Shown here in pieces: positions 22,109 to 29,113 of a DNA stretch of 35,972 nt; the stretch's first letter is position 1, and each line of letters opens with the position of its first letter. Origin of the DNA: Thermoleophilia bacterium (GTDB lineage Bacteria > Actinomycetota > Thermoleophilia > Gaiellales > JAICJC01); NCBI GenBank assembly GCA_025928655.1, contig JAICJC010000024.1, positions 1 through 35,972 on the forward strand. The letters run 5' to 3'. Both the position numbers and the translations under genes were made by a program. The notes beneath the pieces were generated by a model. The model made no database searches and was not told the origin of the DNA. It was given only the letters and a program-made list of their open reading frames with translations.

Positions 22109-22876
22109 CTACACGCCGACGGGCTGGGTGTCGGCGAAGCGCAGCTCCGGCACCGCGGGCAGCTCGCCGGCCAGGTGGGCGAGCTCGAAGAAGCGCAGCA
22201 TGCCCTGCTGCTCGCGGGGGCCGAAGTGGTAGCGCAGCTTCTCGAAGTAGCGGGCCAGGAAGCCGGCCGGCCAGCCGTACTGCTCGGCCGCGCGGCGGGC
22301 CAGCAGCTCGGGCTCGGAGCGGGCCAGCGCCAGCGAGCGCAGGTGGGCGCGCTCGAGCTCGGCCAGGCCCTCGCCGATGCCCACGCGGCAGGCCCAGACC
22401 GCGAACACCATCGGCAGGCCGGTGCGCTCCTGCCAGAGCCGCCCCAGGTCGTGGTGCGGCGTCGGATCCTCGAAGGCGCTTCGCAGCGCCGCATCGCCGA
22501 TCAGCATGCGGGCGTCGGCGGGGTGGTCGAGCGGCACCAGCTCCACGTCGCCGAGCAGCACCTTCGTCAGCACGACCGACGTCGCGCTCTCCGGCGTCAC
22601 GGCGACGCTTCGCACCTGCTCGAGCGGCTTGCGCGTGATCAGCTGGATCGAGTCGACCGCGCCCTCGGACGAGACGCACAGCCGCGGCAGCAGCGTCAGC
22701 TTCTCCGGGTTGCGGGCGTACTCGATCGACGAGATCGGGGCCACGTCGATCTCCCCTTCCATCAGCATCCGGTTGAGCTGGGTCGGCACGCCCGTGATCT
22801 GCTCGACGTCCACGCCGCCGAGGTCGTAGAACGCCGGCGCCATGTTGGCGTACGCGATCCGCCCGAGCCGGATCAG
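22109..22876 (-). CDS. mqnA: Chorismate dehydratase, probable CTG start
   Basis: A 255-residue enzyme of the periplasmic-binding-protein fold that dehydrates chorismate to 3-enolpyruvylbenzoate, the first futalosine step. The N-terminal IRLGRIAYANMAPAFYDL matches the family start R-I-x-Y-x-N-x-x-P. PTQLNRMLMEGEIDVAPISSIEYARNPE and VAVTPESATSVVLTKVLL are also characteristic. No ATG, GTG or TTG precedes the conserved first strand in this frame for a long distance. CTG at 22876-22874 overlaps the mqnE stop (CTGA) and has GGTGAGG five bases upstream, so CTG is the best start. An internal ATG would begin at MAPAF and lose the first strand. It is coupled to mqnE and its end is six bases from the convergent membrane gene. 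Confidence 0.9.
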   Translation of the reverse strand: MIRLGRIAYANMAPAFYDLGGVDVEQITGVPTQLNRMLMEGEIDVAPISSIEYARNPEKLTLLPRLCVSSEGAVDSIQLITRKPLEQVRSVAVTPESATSVVLTKVLLGDVELVPLDHPADARMLIGDAALRSAFEDPTPHHDLGRLWQERTGLPMVFAVWACRVGIGEGLAELERAHLRSLALARSEPELLARRAAEQYGWPAGFLARYFEKLRYHFGPREQQGMLRFFELAHLAGELPAVPELRFADTQPVGV

Positions 22877-23979
22877 AACGTCCTCACCGTGTTGTAGAGC
22901 GTGTCGCGCTGAACCGGGATCCGGCCGGCCTCGCGGACGAGCGCCACCAGGTCGGCGATCCGCTCCTCCTGCGGCGTCACGGCGCCGGCGGCGTGGGCGA
23001 TCTGCTCCTCCATCACGGTGCCCTGGATGTCGTTGGCGCCGAAGTGCAGGGCGACCTGCGCGAGCGGCGTCGAGATCATGATCCAGTAGGCCTTGATGTT
23101 CGGGATGTTGTCGAGCATCAGGCGGGAGGCGGCGATCATCTTCAGGTCGTCGTTGCCCGTCGAGAAGCGCCAGCCGCGGCGCTGGAACACGGTGTTCTCC
23201 GGGTGGAACGGCAGCGGGATGAAGGCCAGGAAGCCGCCGGTCTCGTCCTGGAGCTCCCGCAGCCGCAGCCAGTGCTCGACCCGCTCCTCGTAGGTCTCCA
23301 CGTGTCCGTACAGCATCGTGCAGTGGGTCGGGATGCCCAGCTTGTGTGCGGCCCGGTGGGTCGAGAGCCAGTTGTCCGGGTGCTCCTTGCCCGGCGCCAC
23401 CAGCCGGCGCACGCGCTCGGCGAACACCTCCGCCCCGCCGCCGGGAAGCGACCCCAGGCCTGCCTCCTTGAGATCGGCCAGCACCTCGGCGTGGGTCTTG
23501 CCCGAGAGCCTGGTCATGTGGTGGATCTCGGACGCCGTGAACAGCTTCATGTGGACGTCCGGGAGCGCCTCCTTCAGCGCCCGGGTGACACCGGGGTAGT
23601 AGTCGTAGCCGATGTGCGGGTGCTCGCCGCCGACCATGTGGATCTCGTCGTAGGACTCGCGGCCGTATACCTCGACGGCGTGGGCGACGAGCTCGTCGAT
23701 GTCCCACGTGTAGGCGCCCTCCTGCCGGCCCGTGCGCGCGAACGCGCAGAACTTGCACTTCACCCGGCACACGTTCGTGTGGTTCAGGTAGAGGTTGTTG
23801 ATGAAGTAGACCTCGTCCGATCCGCCCCGCAGCCGGCGGGCGGTGTCGGCCAGCTCGCCGAGGGCGAGCAGGTCTTCCGACTCGAGCAGGGTGACCCCGT
23901 CGTCGAAGTCGAGCCGTTCGCCGGCGAGGATCTTCTCGCGCACCGGCGCGAGCGTGTCGAGATGGGCGGCGAGGGCCAT
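22873..23979 (-). CDS. mqnE: Aminofutalosine synthase (radical SAM)
   Basis: A 368-residue radical SAM enzyme that joins 3-enolpyruvylbenzoate and SAM to make aminofutalosine. VYFINNLYLNHTNVCRVKCKFCAFARTGRQEGAY holds the C-x3-C-x2-C cluster (C71, C75, C78). IHMVGGEHPHIGYDYY gives the MqnE-type M-V-G-G-E-H motif. LKEAGLGSLPGGGAEVF, CTMLYGHVETYEERVEHWLRLRELQDETGGFLAFIPLPFHPENT and ANDIQGTVMEEQIAHAAGA are also typical. Start ATG 23979. TAGACT lies 11 bases upstream and begins with the TAG stop of the deacetylase gene. The next gene, mqnA, overlaps by four bases. Confidence 0.95.
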   Translation of the reverse strand: MALAAHLDTLAPVREKILAGERLDFDDGVTLLESEDLLALGELADTARRLRGGSDEVYFINNLYLNHTNVCRVKCKFCAFARTGRQEGAYTWDIDELVAHAVEVYGRESYDEIHMVGGEHPHIGYDYYPGVTRALKEALPDVHMKLFTASEIHHMTRLSGKTHAEVLADLKEAGLGSLPGGGAEVFAERVRRLVAPGKEHPDNWLSTHRAAHKLGIPTHCTMLYGHVETYEERVEHWLRLRELQDETGGFLAFIPLPFHPENTVFQRRGWRFSTGNDDLKMIAASRLMLDNIPNIKAYWIMISTPLAQVALHFGANDIQGTVMEEQIAHAAGAVTPQEERIADLVALVREAGRIPVQRDTLYNTVRTF

Positions 23980-23993
23980 CGGCGTCGCGAAGT

Positions 23994-25232
23994 CTATCGC
24001 CGGTAGGCGTATGCCGGGCGCAGCCCGAGCAGCTGCGGCACCGTCACGAGGTGATATCCGCGGGCGAGCAGCCCCGGCACGATCGTCCGGAGCGCCGCCA
24101 CCGTCTCGCTCCGGTCGCCGCCTCCGTCGTGCATGATCACGATCGAGCCCGCGTGCACGGCGGAGAGCACGCGCTGGGCGATAACCGCGGCGCCGGGCCG
24201 CGACCAGTCGGTCGGGTCGACGTCCCACTGGATCGTCAGCAGGCCCAGGGAGCGGGCGATGCCGACGACGGCGGGGGGCGCGATCCCGTAGGGCGGCCGC
24301 ATCAGGCAGGGCCGAAACCCCGTGGCATTGTGGATGGCGGCCCGGGCGGAGCGCAGCTGGGCGGCCGCGTTCGACGCGTTCAGGTCGGGGTGGGACCAGG
24401 TGTGATCGCCGATCACGTCGCCGTCGCGGATCGCGGCCCGTGAGACCGCAGCCAGCGGGCCGACCTGCCTGCCGATCTCGAAGAAGGTCGCGTGGACGCC
24501 GTAGCGGTTCAGGATCGCCAGCACCTGCGGCGTGTAGACCGAAGGCCCGTCGTCGAAGGTGAGCGCGACCCGCCTCCCCGCCGCCGGGCCGCCGAAGCGC
24601 TGCGACGGGCCCGACGCGGTGCAGCCGTCGAGCGTGAACGCGTCGATCCGCCAGCCGGCCCGGCCCCTGTCGGGCACGCTGTCGTGACAGAGCCGGCTGC
24701 AGGCGGCCCGGCCCTTCCAGGTGCTCGTCGCCGACCAGTCGACCCGCTCGGGCCGCAGGCCGATGCGGGCGTAGGCGAACGTCACCTTCTCCCCCCGGCG
24801 GAGGTGCTGGACGTGGGCCGCGACGAAGCGCGGCCGCGGCCCGCCCGGCGCCAGCGGGAGCCGGTAGAGGGCGTGGGCGCCGCGGCGGCCGATCAGGCAG
24901 ACGCGCTGGCCCCGGCCCGGGTGGCCGCGGGGGACGATGTCGACGCACACGACGCGGTCGCTGCTCCCCGACAGCTCCGGGAGGGCGAACCGCCGGTTCA
25001 CCCGGAACGTGAACACGAGGGAGGAGGCGGACTGGGTGAGCCGCGCCGAGCGCAGGTCGAGCTTCCCGGGCGTGTCGGCGGCGTCGGTCAGGCGCAGCGT
25101 CGGCCCCGTCGTGGAGACGACCGCGGGCGATACGGCGATCGCCGCCGCGACTGGCTCCGCGGTGGAGGCGGTGGCGGCAAGCGCCGCCGCGGCGGCGACG
25201 GCCGCGGCACGGGAGGCGAAGCGGAGGCCCAC
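23994..25232 (-). CDS. Secreted polysaccharide deacetylase (NodB domain)
   Basis: A 412-residue exported carbohydrate esterase family 4 protein. Residues 1 to about 30 form an alanine-rich signal peptide (SRAAAVAAAAALAATASTAEPVAAA). A beta-rich N-terminal domain (about 40-200) of unknown function contains several cysteines. The NodB domain starts at RRVALTFDDGPSVYTP (D227, D228), continues with IGDHTWSHPD (metal-binding H277 and H281), MRPPYG (312-316) and WDVDPTDW, and ends with IVIMHDGGGDRSETV. All catalytic motifs are present. It probably removes acetyl groups from peptidoglycan or exopolysaccharide. GTG 25232 has TAGCCT 6 bases upstream. The gene is followed directly by mqnE, with no evident functional link. 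Confidence 0.92.
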   Translation of the reverse strand: MGLRFASRAAAVAAAAALAATASTAEPVAAAIAVSPAVVSTTGPTLRLTDAADTPGKLDLRSARLTQSASSLVFTFRVNRRFALPELSGSSDRVVCVDIVPRGHPGRGQRVCLIGRRGAHALYRLPLAPGGPRPRFVAAHVQHLRRGEKVTFAYARIGLRPERVDWSATSTWKGRAACSRLCHDSVPDRGRAGWRIDAFTLDGCTASGPSQRFGGPAAGRRVALTFDDGPSVYTPQVLAILNRYGVHATFFEIGRQVGPLAAVSRAAIRDGDVIGDHTWSHPDLNASNAAAQLRSARAAIHNATGFRPCLMRPPYGIAPPAVVGIARSLGLLTIQWDVDPTDWSRPGAAVIAQRVLSAVHAGSIVIMHDGGGDRSETVAALRTIVPGLLARGYHLVTVPQLLGLRPAYAYRR

Positions 25233-25238
25233 GGGCCC

Positions 25239-25244
25239 AGGCTA
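25239..25244 (-). promoter_or_regulatory. Leaderless -10 of the polysaccharide deacetylase gene
   Basis: TAGCCT on the minus strand, 6 bases before GTG 25232, in a 72-base divergent region with a second leaderless -10 on the other strand. Confidence 0.55.
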
Positions 25245-25290
25245 CGGCACCCGCGTCACGAACGGGTAACGGCGACGGGTCGCTTACGGA

Positions 25291-25296
25291 TACGAT
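25291..25296 (+). promoter_or_regulatory. Leaderless -10 of the P-loop gene
   Basis: TACGAT is followed by 8 bases and GTG 25305. There is no Shine-Dalgarno sequence. Confidence 0.6.
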
Positions 25297-25304
25297 GGGC
25301 GGCC

Positions 25305-25859
25305 GTGGGCCGCCGGATCGTCTTCCAGGGGATCAGCGGCTCGGGCAAGACGACGCTCGCGCGCCGGGTCGCCGCGGCGCTGGAGGTCCCGTTCGTCGAG
25401 ACGGACGCCCTCGTCCTCGGGCCCGGCTGGAGCGAGACGGGCGACGCAGAGCTGCGCGCGCTGCTGCGCCCGACCGTGGAGGGTGACGGGTGGGTCATCG
25501 ACTCCGACTACCGCCGCAAGCTCGGCACCTACGTGCTGGAGCACGCCGACACCGTCGTCTGGCTCGACCTGCCGCTGCGCACCTGCCTGCGGCGGCTGTG
25601 GGGCCGCACCATCCCGCGCATCCGCCGGCAGCAGGAGCTCTGGAACGGCAACACCGAGACGTGGCGGGACGCGTTCGGGGGTTGGGACTCGCTGTTCGTC
25701 TACGCCGTCCGCAAGCACCTCGCCCAGCGCCGGGCGCTTCCGCAGCTGCTCGCGCGGCCCGAGCTGGCCCATCTCGAGGTCGTGCGGCTGCGCACGCCTG
25801 CGGCCGTCGCGGCGTGGCTGGGAACCATCCCGGGGGACAGGGCGTCCAACCTGCGATGA
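25305..25859 (+). CDS. P-loop NTPase, kinase-like (topology-modulation/FlaR-like family)
   Basis: A 184-residue single-domain P-loop protein. Walker A is GISGSGKTT at residues 9-17, followed by a helix (LARRVAAAL) and VPFVETDALVLGPGWSETGDAELRALL. In the topology-modulation (FlaR-like) family this place holds a conserved D-x-x-x-x-x-P-x-W. GDGWVIDSDYRRKLG and ADTVVWLDLPLRTCLRRLWGRTIPRIRR match the family's W-V-I-D-G-N-Y and D-x-V-V-W-L-D-L-P segments. It is related to adenylate and shikimate kinases; the real substrate is unknown. GTG start with leaderless -10. It overlaps the small lipoprotein gene by ATGA. Confidence 0.85.
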   Translation: MGRRIVFQGISGSGKTTLARRVAAALEVPFVETDALVLGPGWSETGDAELRALLRPTVEGDGWVIDSDYRRKLGTYVLEHADTVVWLDLPLRTCLRRLWGRTIPRIRRQQELWNGNTETWRDAFGGWDSLFVYAVRKHLAQRRALPQLLARPELAHLEVVRLRTPAAVAAWLGTIPGDRASNLR

Positions 25860-26027
25860 AGCGGTGGCCGCTCGCGATCCTTCTCGCGCCGATCCTGGGA
25901 GGGTGCATGGGCGGGAGCGCGGCCCGGCCCCCAGCTCCCCCGCGCTTTCGGCGCACCAGCGGGCGCGCGCGTCTACACCGAGGGCCGGGACGGCCGCCTG
26001 CGCCCGACCGGCCGGCACCCGGCCTGA
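25856..26027 (+). pseudogene. Small lipoprotein gene with apparent frameshift
   Basis: ATG 25856 overlaps the stop of the P-loop gene (ATGA). It encodes a textbook lipoprotein signal MKRWPLAILLAPILGGC, with lipobox L-G-G-C and C17 as the lipidated residue, followed by a Gly/Ser/Ala/Pro linker. In this frame the reading continues far into the opposite-strand polyprenyl synthase gene. Dropping one C from either of two C5 runs (25928-25932 or 25937-25941) instead gives a tail with AGARVYTEGRDGRLRPTG, ending TGA 26025-26027, one base before the convergent stop. The product would be about 56 residues. This is either a sequencing or assembly error in a homopolymer, a true frameshift, or programmed slippage. 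Function unknown. Confidence 0.6.
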
Positions 26028-26028
26028 G

Positions 26029-27003
26029 TCAGGCGTTACGGTCGACGGCGCCGCGCACGACGGCGGTGAGCGCCGCCGTGTCGAGCCCGCCGTCGAGGGT
26101 GGCGAGATGGGCGAGCGCCTCGTCGGCGTGGCGCTCCGCCTCGGCGCGGGCGTCCGTCACCGCCCTGGCCCGGGCCACACGGGCGAGCGTCGGCAGCACG
26201 TCCTCGGGCACGGCGCCCCGGGCGATCACGCCGGCCACGGCCGGGTCGCGGCGGGCGCCCAGGATCAGCGGCAGCGTGATCGTCCCGTCCAGGAGATCGG
26301 TGCCGAGCGGCTTGCCGGTGGTGTCGGGGCGGCCGTCGCAGTCGAGGACGTCGTCCACGATCTGGAAGGCGAGCCCGAGCGCGGTGGCGAAGGCGCCCAG
26401 GCGGGCCACGTCGTCGCCGGGGAGGCCGCCGAAGCGGGCACCCAGCATCGCCGCGGCCGCGAACAGCCGCCCGGTCTTGAGCCGGCACCGCTCGAGGTAC
26501 TGGTCGGGGGTCGTGGCCGGGTCGCCGGTCTGGGCGCGCTGGAGCACCTCGCCGCGGGCGAGCGCGAGGCACGCGTCCGAGAGCGTCGAGACCGCCGGCA
26601 TGTCGCCGGTGGCGCAGAGCCCGGCGAACGCCCGCGCGAACAGGTAGTCGCCCGTCGCCCGCGCTGCGTCGGCGCCATGGGCCGCCCACACCGTCGGCCG
26701 GCCGCGGCGCAGCGGCGCCGCGTCGAGCTGGTCGTCGTGGACGAGCGTCGCCATGTGCACGAGCTCGACGGCGCAGCCGGCCGCCACGAGGCCGGGGCCG
26801 CCGCGCCCGGCGACGGGCGCCGAGAGGAAGACGAGCATGGGCCGCAGGCGCTTCCCGCCGGAGCGGAGCGTCTCGGCGCCGGCGGCTCCGACGACCATTT
26901 CACCGGCCCAGGCGACAGCGTCCTCCAGCGCCGACTCGACCTCCTCGACGTATGCCGAGAGGCCAGGGACGTGCAGCACCTCGGCGACGGCGCCCGCTGT
27001 CAT
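26029..27003 (-). CDS. Polyprenyl (trans-isoprenyl) diphosphate synthase
   Basis: A 324-residue prenyl chain elongase. It has GGKRLRPMLVFLSA (residues 49-62), the first aspartate-rich motif HDDQLDAAPLRRGRPTVW (D90, D91, D94) and the second motif FQIVDDVLDCDG (D217, D218, D221), followed by GKPLGTDLLDGTITLPLI. It condenses isopentenyl diphosphate units into a long all-trans chain. Next to menG and ubiX/ubiD it most likely makes the menaquinone side chain (heptaprenyl/octaprenyl synthase type). Chain length cannot be read with confidence. ATG 27003 overlaps the menG stop as ATGA, so it is the last gene of the ubiX-menG-prenyl synthase unit. Confidence 0.93.
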   Translation of the reverse strand: MTAGAVAEVLHVPGLSAYVEEVESALEDAVAWAGEMVVGAAGAETLRSGGKRLRPMLVFLSAPVAGRGGPGLVAAGCAVELVHMATLVHDDQLDAAPLRRGRPTVWAAHGADAARATGDYLFARAFAGLCATGDMPAVSTLSDACLALARGEVLQRAQTGDPATTPDQYLERCRLKTGRLFAAAAMLGARFGGLPGDDVARLGAFATALGLAFQIVDDVLDCDGRPDTTGKPLGTDLLDGTITLPLILGARRDPAVAGVIARGAVPEDVLPTLARVARARAVTDARAEAERHADEALAHLATLDGGLDTAALTAVVRGAVDRNA

Positions 27004-27686
27004 GCGGGGACCGTACCAACATGCACCGCCACCGCGCCGCCCGACAGCCGACGAAACCGGACGCGGCGCAGCCCGGCCCGGCTCATGACGGCGGCCAGCT
27101 CGTCGGCCGGGGGGAACCGGTGCACCGACGCCGGCAGGTAGCGGTAGGCGTCCGTCTCGCGGGCGATCAGCCGGCCCAGCAGGGGCACGGCCCGGTCGGT
27201 CCACAGGCGCGCGAACGGCGCCGCCCACGCGGGCGGGTCGGTCAGCTCCAGACACACGACCCGGCCGCCGGGGCGGACGACGCGCGCGAGCTCGGCGAAC
27301 CCGCGCAGCGGGTCGGCCAGGTTGCGCATCCCGAAGCCGATGGTCGCCGCCGCGAACTCGCCGTCGGCAAACGGCAGCGCCAGCGCGTCGCCGCGCAGCC
27401 ACTCGATCTGCGAGCTCTTGCGGCGGGCGGCGTCGAGCATCGCCTCGGAGAAGTCGAGGCCGACGACACGGCCGCGGGTCGAGACGGCGTCGAGCAGCTC
27501 GATGGCCAGGTCGCCGGTGCCGCAGCACACGTCCAGGGCGGCGTCGCCCGGCGCGACGCCGCTCGCCCGCACCGCGAGCGCCCGCCAGCTCCCGTCCATG
27601 CCCAGGCTCATGAGCCGGTTCATCCGGTCGTACGCCGGCGTGATCCGGTCGAACATCGCCCGCACCTGGTCGGGCGGCAGGGTCAC
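27000..27686 (-). CDS. menG: Demethylmenaquinone methyltransferase (UbiE/MenG)
   Basis: A 228-residue class I SAM-dependent methyltransferase that C-methylates demethylmenaquinone in the last menaquinone step. VRAMFDRITPAYDRMNRLMSLGMDGSWR (residues 8-35) is the UbiE signature start. LDVCCGTGDLAIELL (51-65) is the SAM-binding motif I. LRGDALALPFADGEFAAATIGFGMRNLADPLRGFAELARVVRPGGRVVCLELTDP follows the UbiE pattern of G-x-R-N. GTG 27686 overlaps the ubiX stop (GTGA), and its own stop overlaps the prenyl synthase start (ATGA). Confidence 0.95.
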   Translation of the reverse strand: MTLPPDQVRAMFDRITPAYDRMNRLMSLGMDGSWRALAVRASGVAPGDAALDVCCGTGDLAIELLDAVSTRGRVVGLDFSEAMLDAARRKSSQIEWLRGDALALPFADGEFAAATIGFGMRNLADPLRGFAELARVVRPGGRVVCLELTDPPAWAAPFARLWTDRAVPLLGRLIARETDAYRYLPASVHRFPPADELAAVMSRAGLRRVRFRRLSGGAVAVHVGTVPA

Positions 27687-28276
27687 CGCGAGCCCCAGGA
27701 GGGGATCAGCGCGAGGTCGACGCCGGCCGCGGCCAGGACCCGGCTGGCGACGAAGTCGACCATGTCCGCGATCGATTCCGGCAGCCCGTAGAAGGCGGGC
27801 ATCGCGGGCACGACCGCCGCCCCCGCCCGCCGCAGCCGGAGCAGGTTCTCGAGGTGGATCTCCGACAGCGGCGTCTCCCGGGGGACGACGACCAGCCGCC
27901 GGCCCTCCTTCAACTGCACCGCCGCGGCCCGGTGGATCAGGTTCGACTCGATGCCCGCTGCGAGGCTGCCGACGCTCGCCATCGAGCACGGGCACACGAT
28001 CACCGCGTCGGTGCGGGCGCTCCCGGACGCGTACGGCGCGGCGTAGTCCGACTCCGCGTAGACGCGCACCTCGGGCGAGCCGTTGTCGGCCACGAACCGC
28101 TCCAGGGCGCCGCCGGGGTCCATCTCGCGATCGCCGTAGCACTCGAGCGCGATCACCTGGCGCCCGGCCCGGGAGGAGACGACGCCGATCGCGGCCCCGG
28201 CCTCGACCAGCGCCCGCAGGACGCGGGCGGCGTACGGCGCGCCGGACGCACCGGTGAGTCCGAGCATCACCTGCAC
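27683..28276 (-). CDS. ubiX: Flavin prenyltransferase UbiX (MqnM-type)
   Basis: A 197-residue flavoprotein that prenylates FMN to make the cofactor used by UbiD decarboxylases. It has GLTGASGAPYAARVLRAL near the N-terminus, VIVCPCSMASVGSLAAGIESNLIHRAAAVQLKEGRRLVVVPRETPLSEIHLENLLRLRRAGA in the middle, and VPAMPAFYGLPESIADMVDFVASRVL at the end, all typical. Its partner UbiD lies at 30598 in the same direction, with the bc complex genes between them. In futalosine organisms this pair (MqnL/MqnM) is assigned to decarboxylation of the prenylated naphthoate. GTG 28276 has TAGTCT 6 bases upstream. Confidence 0.95.
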   Translation of the reverse strand: MQVMLGLTGASGAPYAARVLRALVEAGAAIGVVSSRAGRQVIALECYGDREMDPGGALERFVADNGSPEVRVYAESDYAAPYASGSARTDAVIVCPCSMASVGSLAAGIESNLIHRAAAVQLKEGRRLVVVPRETPLSEIHLENLLRLRRAGAAVVPAMPAFYGLPESIADMVDFVASRVLAAAGVDLALIPSWGSR

Positions 28277-28282
28277 AGCGGC

Positions 28283-28288
28283 AGACTA
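28283..28288 (-). promoter_or_regulatory. Leaderless -10 of ubiX, fused to the qcrC stop
   Basis: TAGTCT on the minus strand, 6 bases before GTG 28276. Its TAG is the qcrC stop codon. Confidence 0.6.
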
Positions 28289-29113
28289 CTTCTGGAGCGG
28301 TTCGACCGAATTGGTCTTGAGCGAGGCGATGACCTGCGCGATCTCCGCGATCTGCTCCGGGCTGTTCGTCTTGCCGAACGCCGGCATGCCCGTGCCGGAG
28401 TCGGCGGCGACGTGGGAGATCCAGTCCTGAAGCCCCTTCTGATCGGTGCCGAACTTCGCCGAGCCGGTGCTCAGGTCGCCACCCGGGCCGTTTGCACCGC
28501 CGCTCGGGAACTGATGGCAGCCCGAGCAGCCGTTCTTGACGATCAGGGCCGAACCGGGCAGGGCGTTGATCTGCGGGTTCGCCGAGATCGCCGTGCCGGC
28601 GAGGACGCCCGGCGCGATCGAGCCGGCGATCGTGAGGGCGATCAGCACGGCCGGCACCGAGAGCCCGATCGCGACGCCCCAGGGCCGCCGCGAGAGGCGC
28701 CGGTCGCGGCCGCGGTCGAGGAACGGCCACACGATCAGGAGCACCATCCAGATGGTGGGGATGATGATCGTCGCCAGGATCAGCTCGGCGGGGGTCTTGA
28801 AGATGCGCAGGAGCTCGAACAGGAACAGGAAGTACCACTCCGGCCGCGGCTCGGTGGCCTGGACGGCCGGATTCGCCTTCTGCTCGTAGAGCGCCCCCAG
28901 CCAGCCGTTCTGCCCGTTGGGATGAGCGGCGTTGATGGGGCCGGCGGTCGCGTGCCACAGCACCGCCATGCCGACGATCATCAGGACGATCAGCAGGTTC
29001 ACGACGGTGTCGTGGAACATCGCGTACGGGAAGAACGGGTGCCCCTCCTGCTTCGAGGCCGCGTACTCGGTCTCGTACCGGACGCGCCGGTTGATGACCT
29101 TCCGTGCGCTCAC
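28286..29113 (-). CDS. qcrC: Menaquinol:cytochrome c reductase subunit IV-cytochrome c fusion
   Basis: A 275-residue membrane protein combining two modules. Residues about 25-175 resemble subunit IV (the C-terminal half of cytochrome b), with hydrophobic helices and the quinol-site motif PEWY (91-94). Residues about 180-275 form an outside-facing cytochrome c domain with haem site CSGCH (C196, C199, H200) and a probable methionine ligand in GTGMPAFG (M243). This fusion is the arrangement described for the Bacillus QcrABC complex. It oxidises menaquinol and passes electrons to a cytochrome c acceptor. GTG 29113 overlaps the qcrB stop (GTGA). Confidence 0.92.
   Translation of the reverse strand: MSARKVINRRVRYETEYAASKQEGHPFFPYAMFHDTVVNLLIVLMIVGMAVLWHATAGPINAAHPNGQNGWLGALYEQKANPAVQATEPRPEWYFLFLFELLRIFKTPAELILATIIIPTIWMVLLIVWPFLDRGRDRRLSRRPWGVAIGLSVPAVLIALTIAGSIAPGVLAGTAISANPQINALPGSALIVKNGCSGCHQFPSGGANGPGGDLSTGSAKFGTDQKGLQDWISHVAADSGTGMPAFGKTNSPEQIAEIAQVIASLKTNSVEPLQK

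Noticed and set aside
16993-22638. A very long plus-strand open frame across mqnC, the membrane genes and mqnA
   Set aside because: It is antisense or out of frame to well-identified genes, extremely Arg/Ala/Gly/Pro-rich and without domains. It results from the scarcity of AT-rich stop codons in GC-rich DNA.
27010-27015. TACGGT 6 bases before the prenyl synthase ATG as another leaderless promoter
   Set aside because: It lies inside the end of menG, and the prenyl synthase start is already coupled by ATGA, so chance or a minor internal promoter is as likely.
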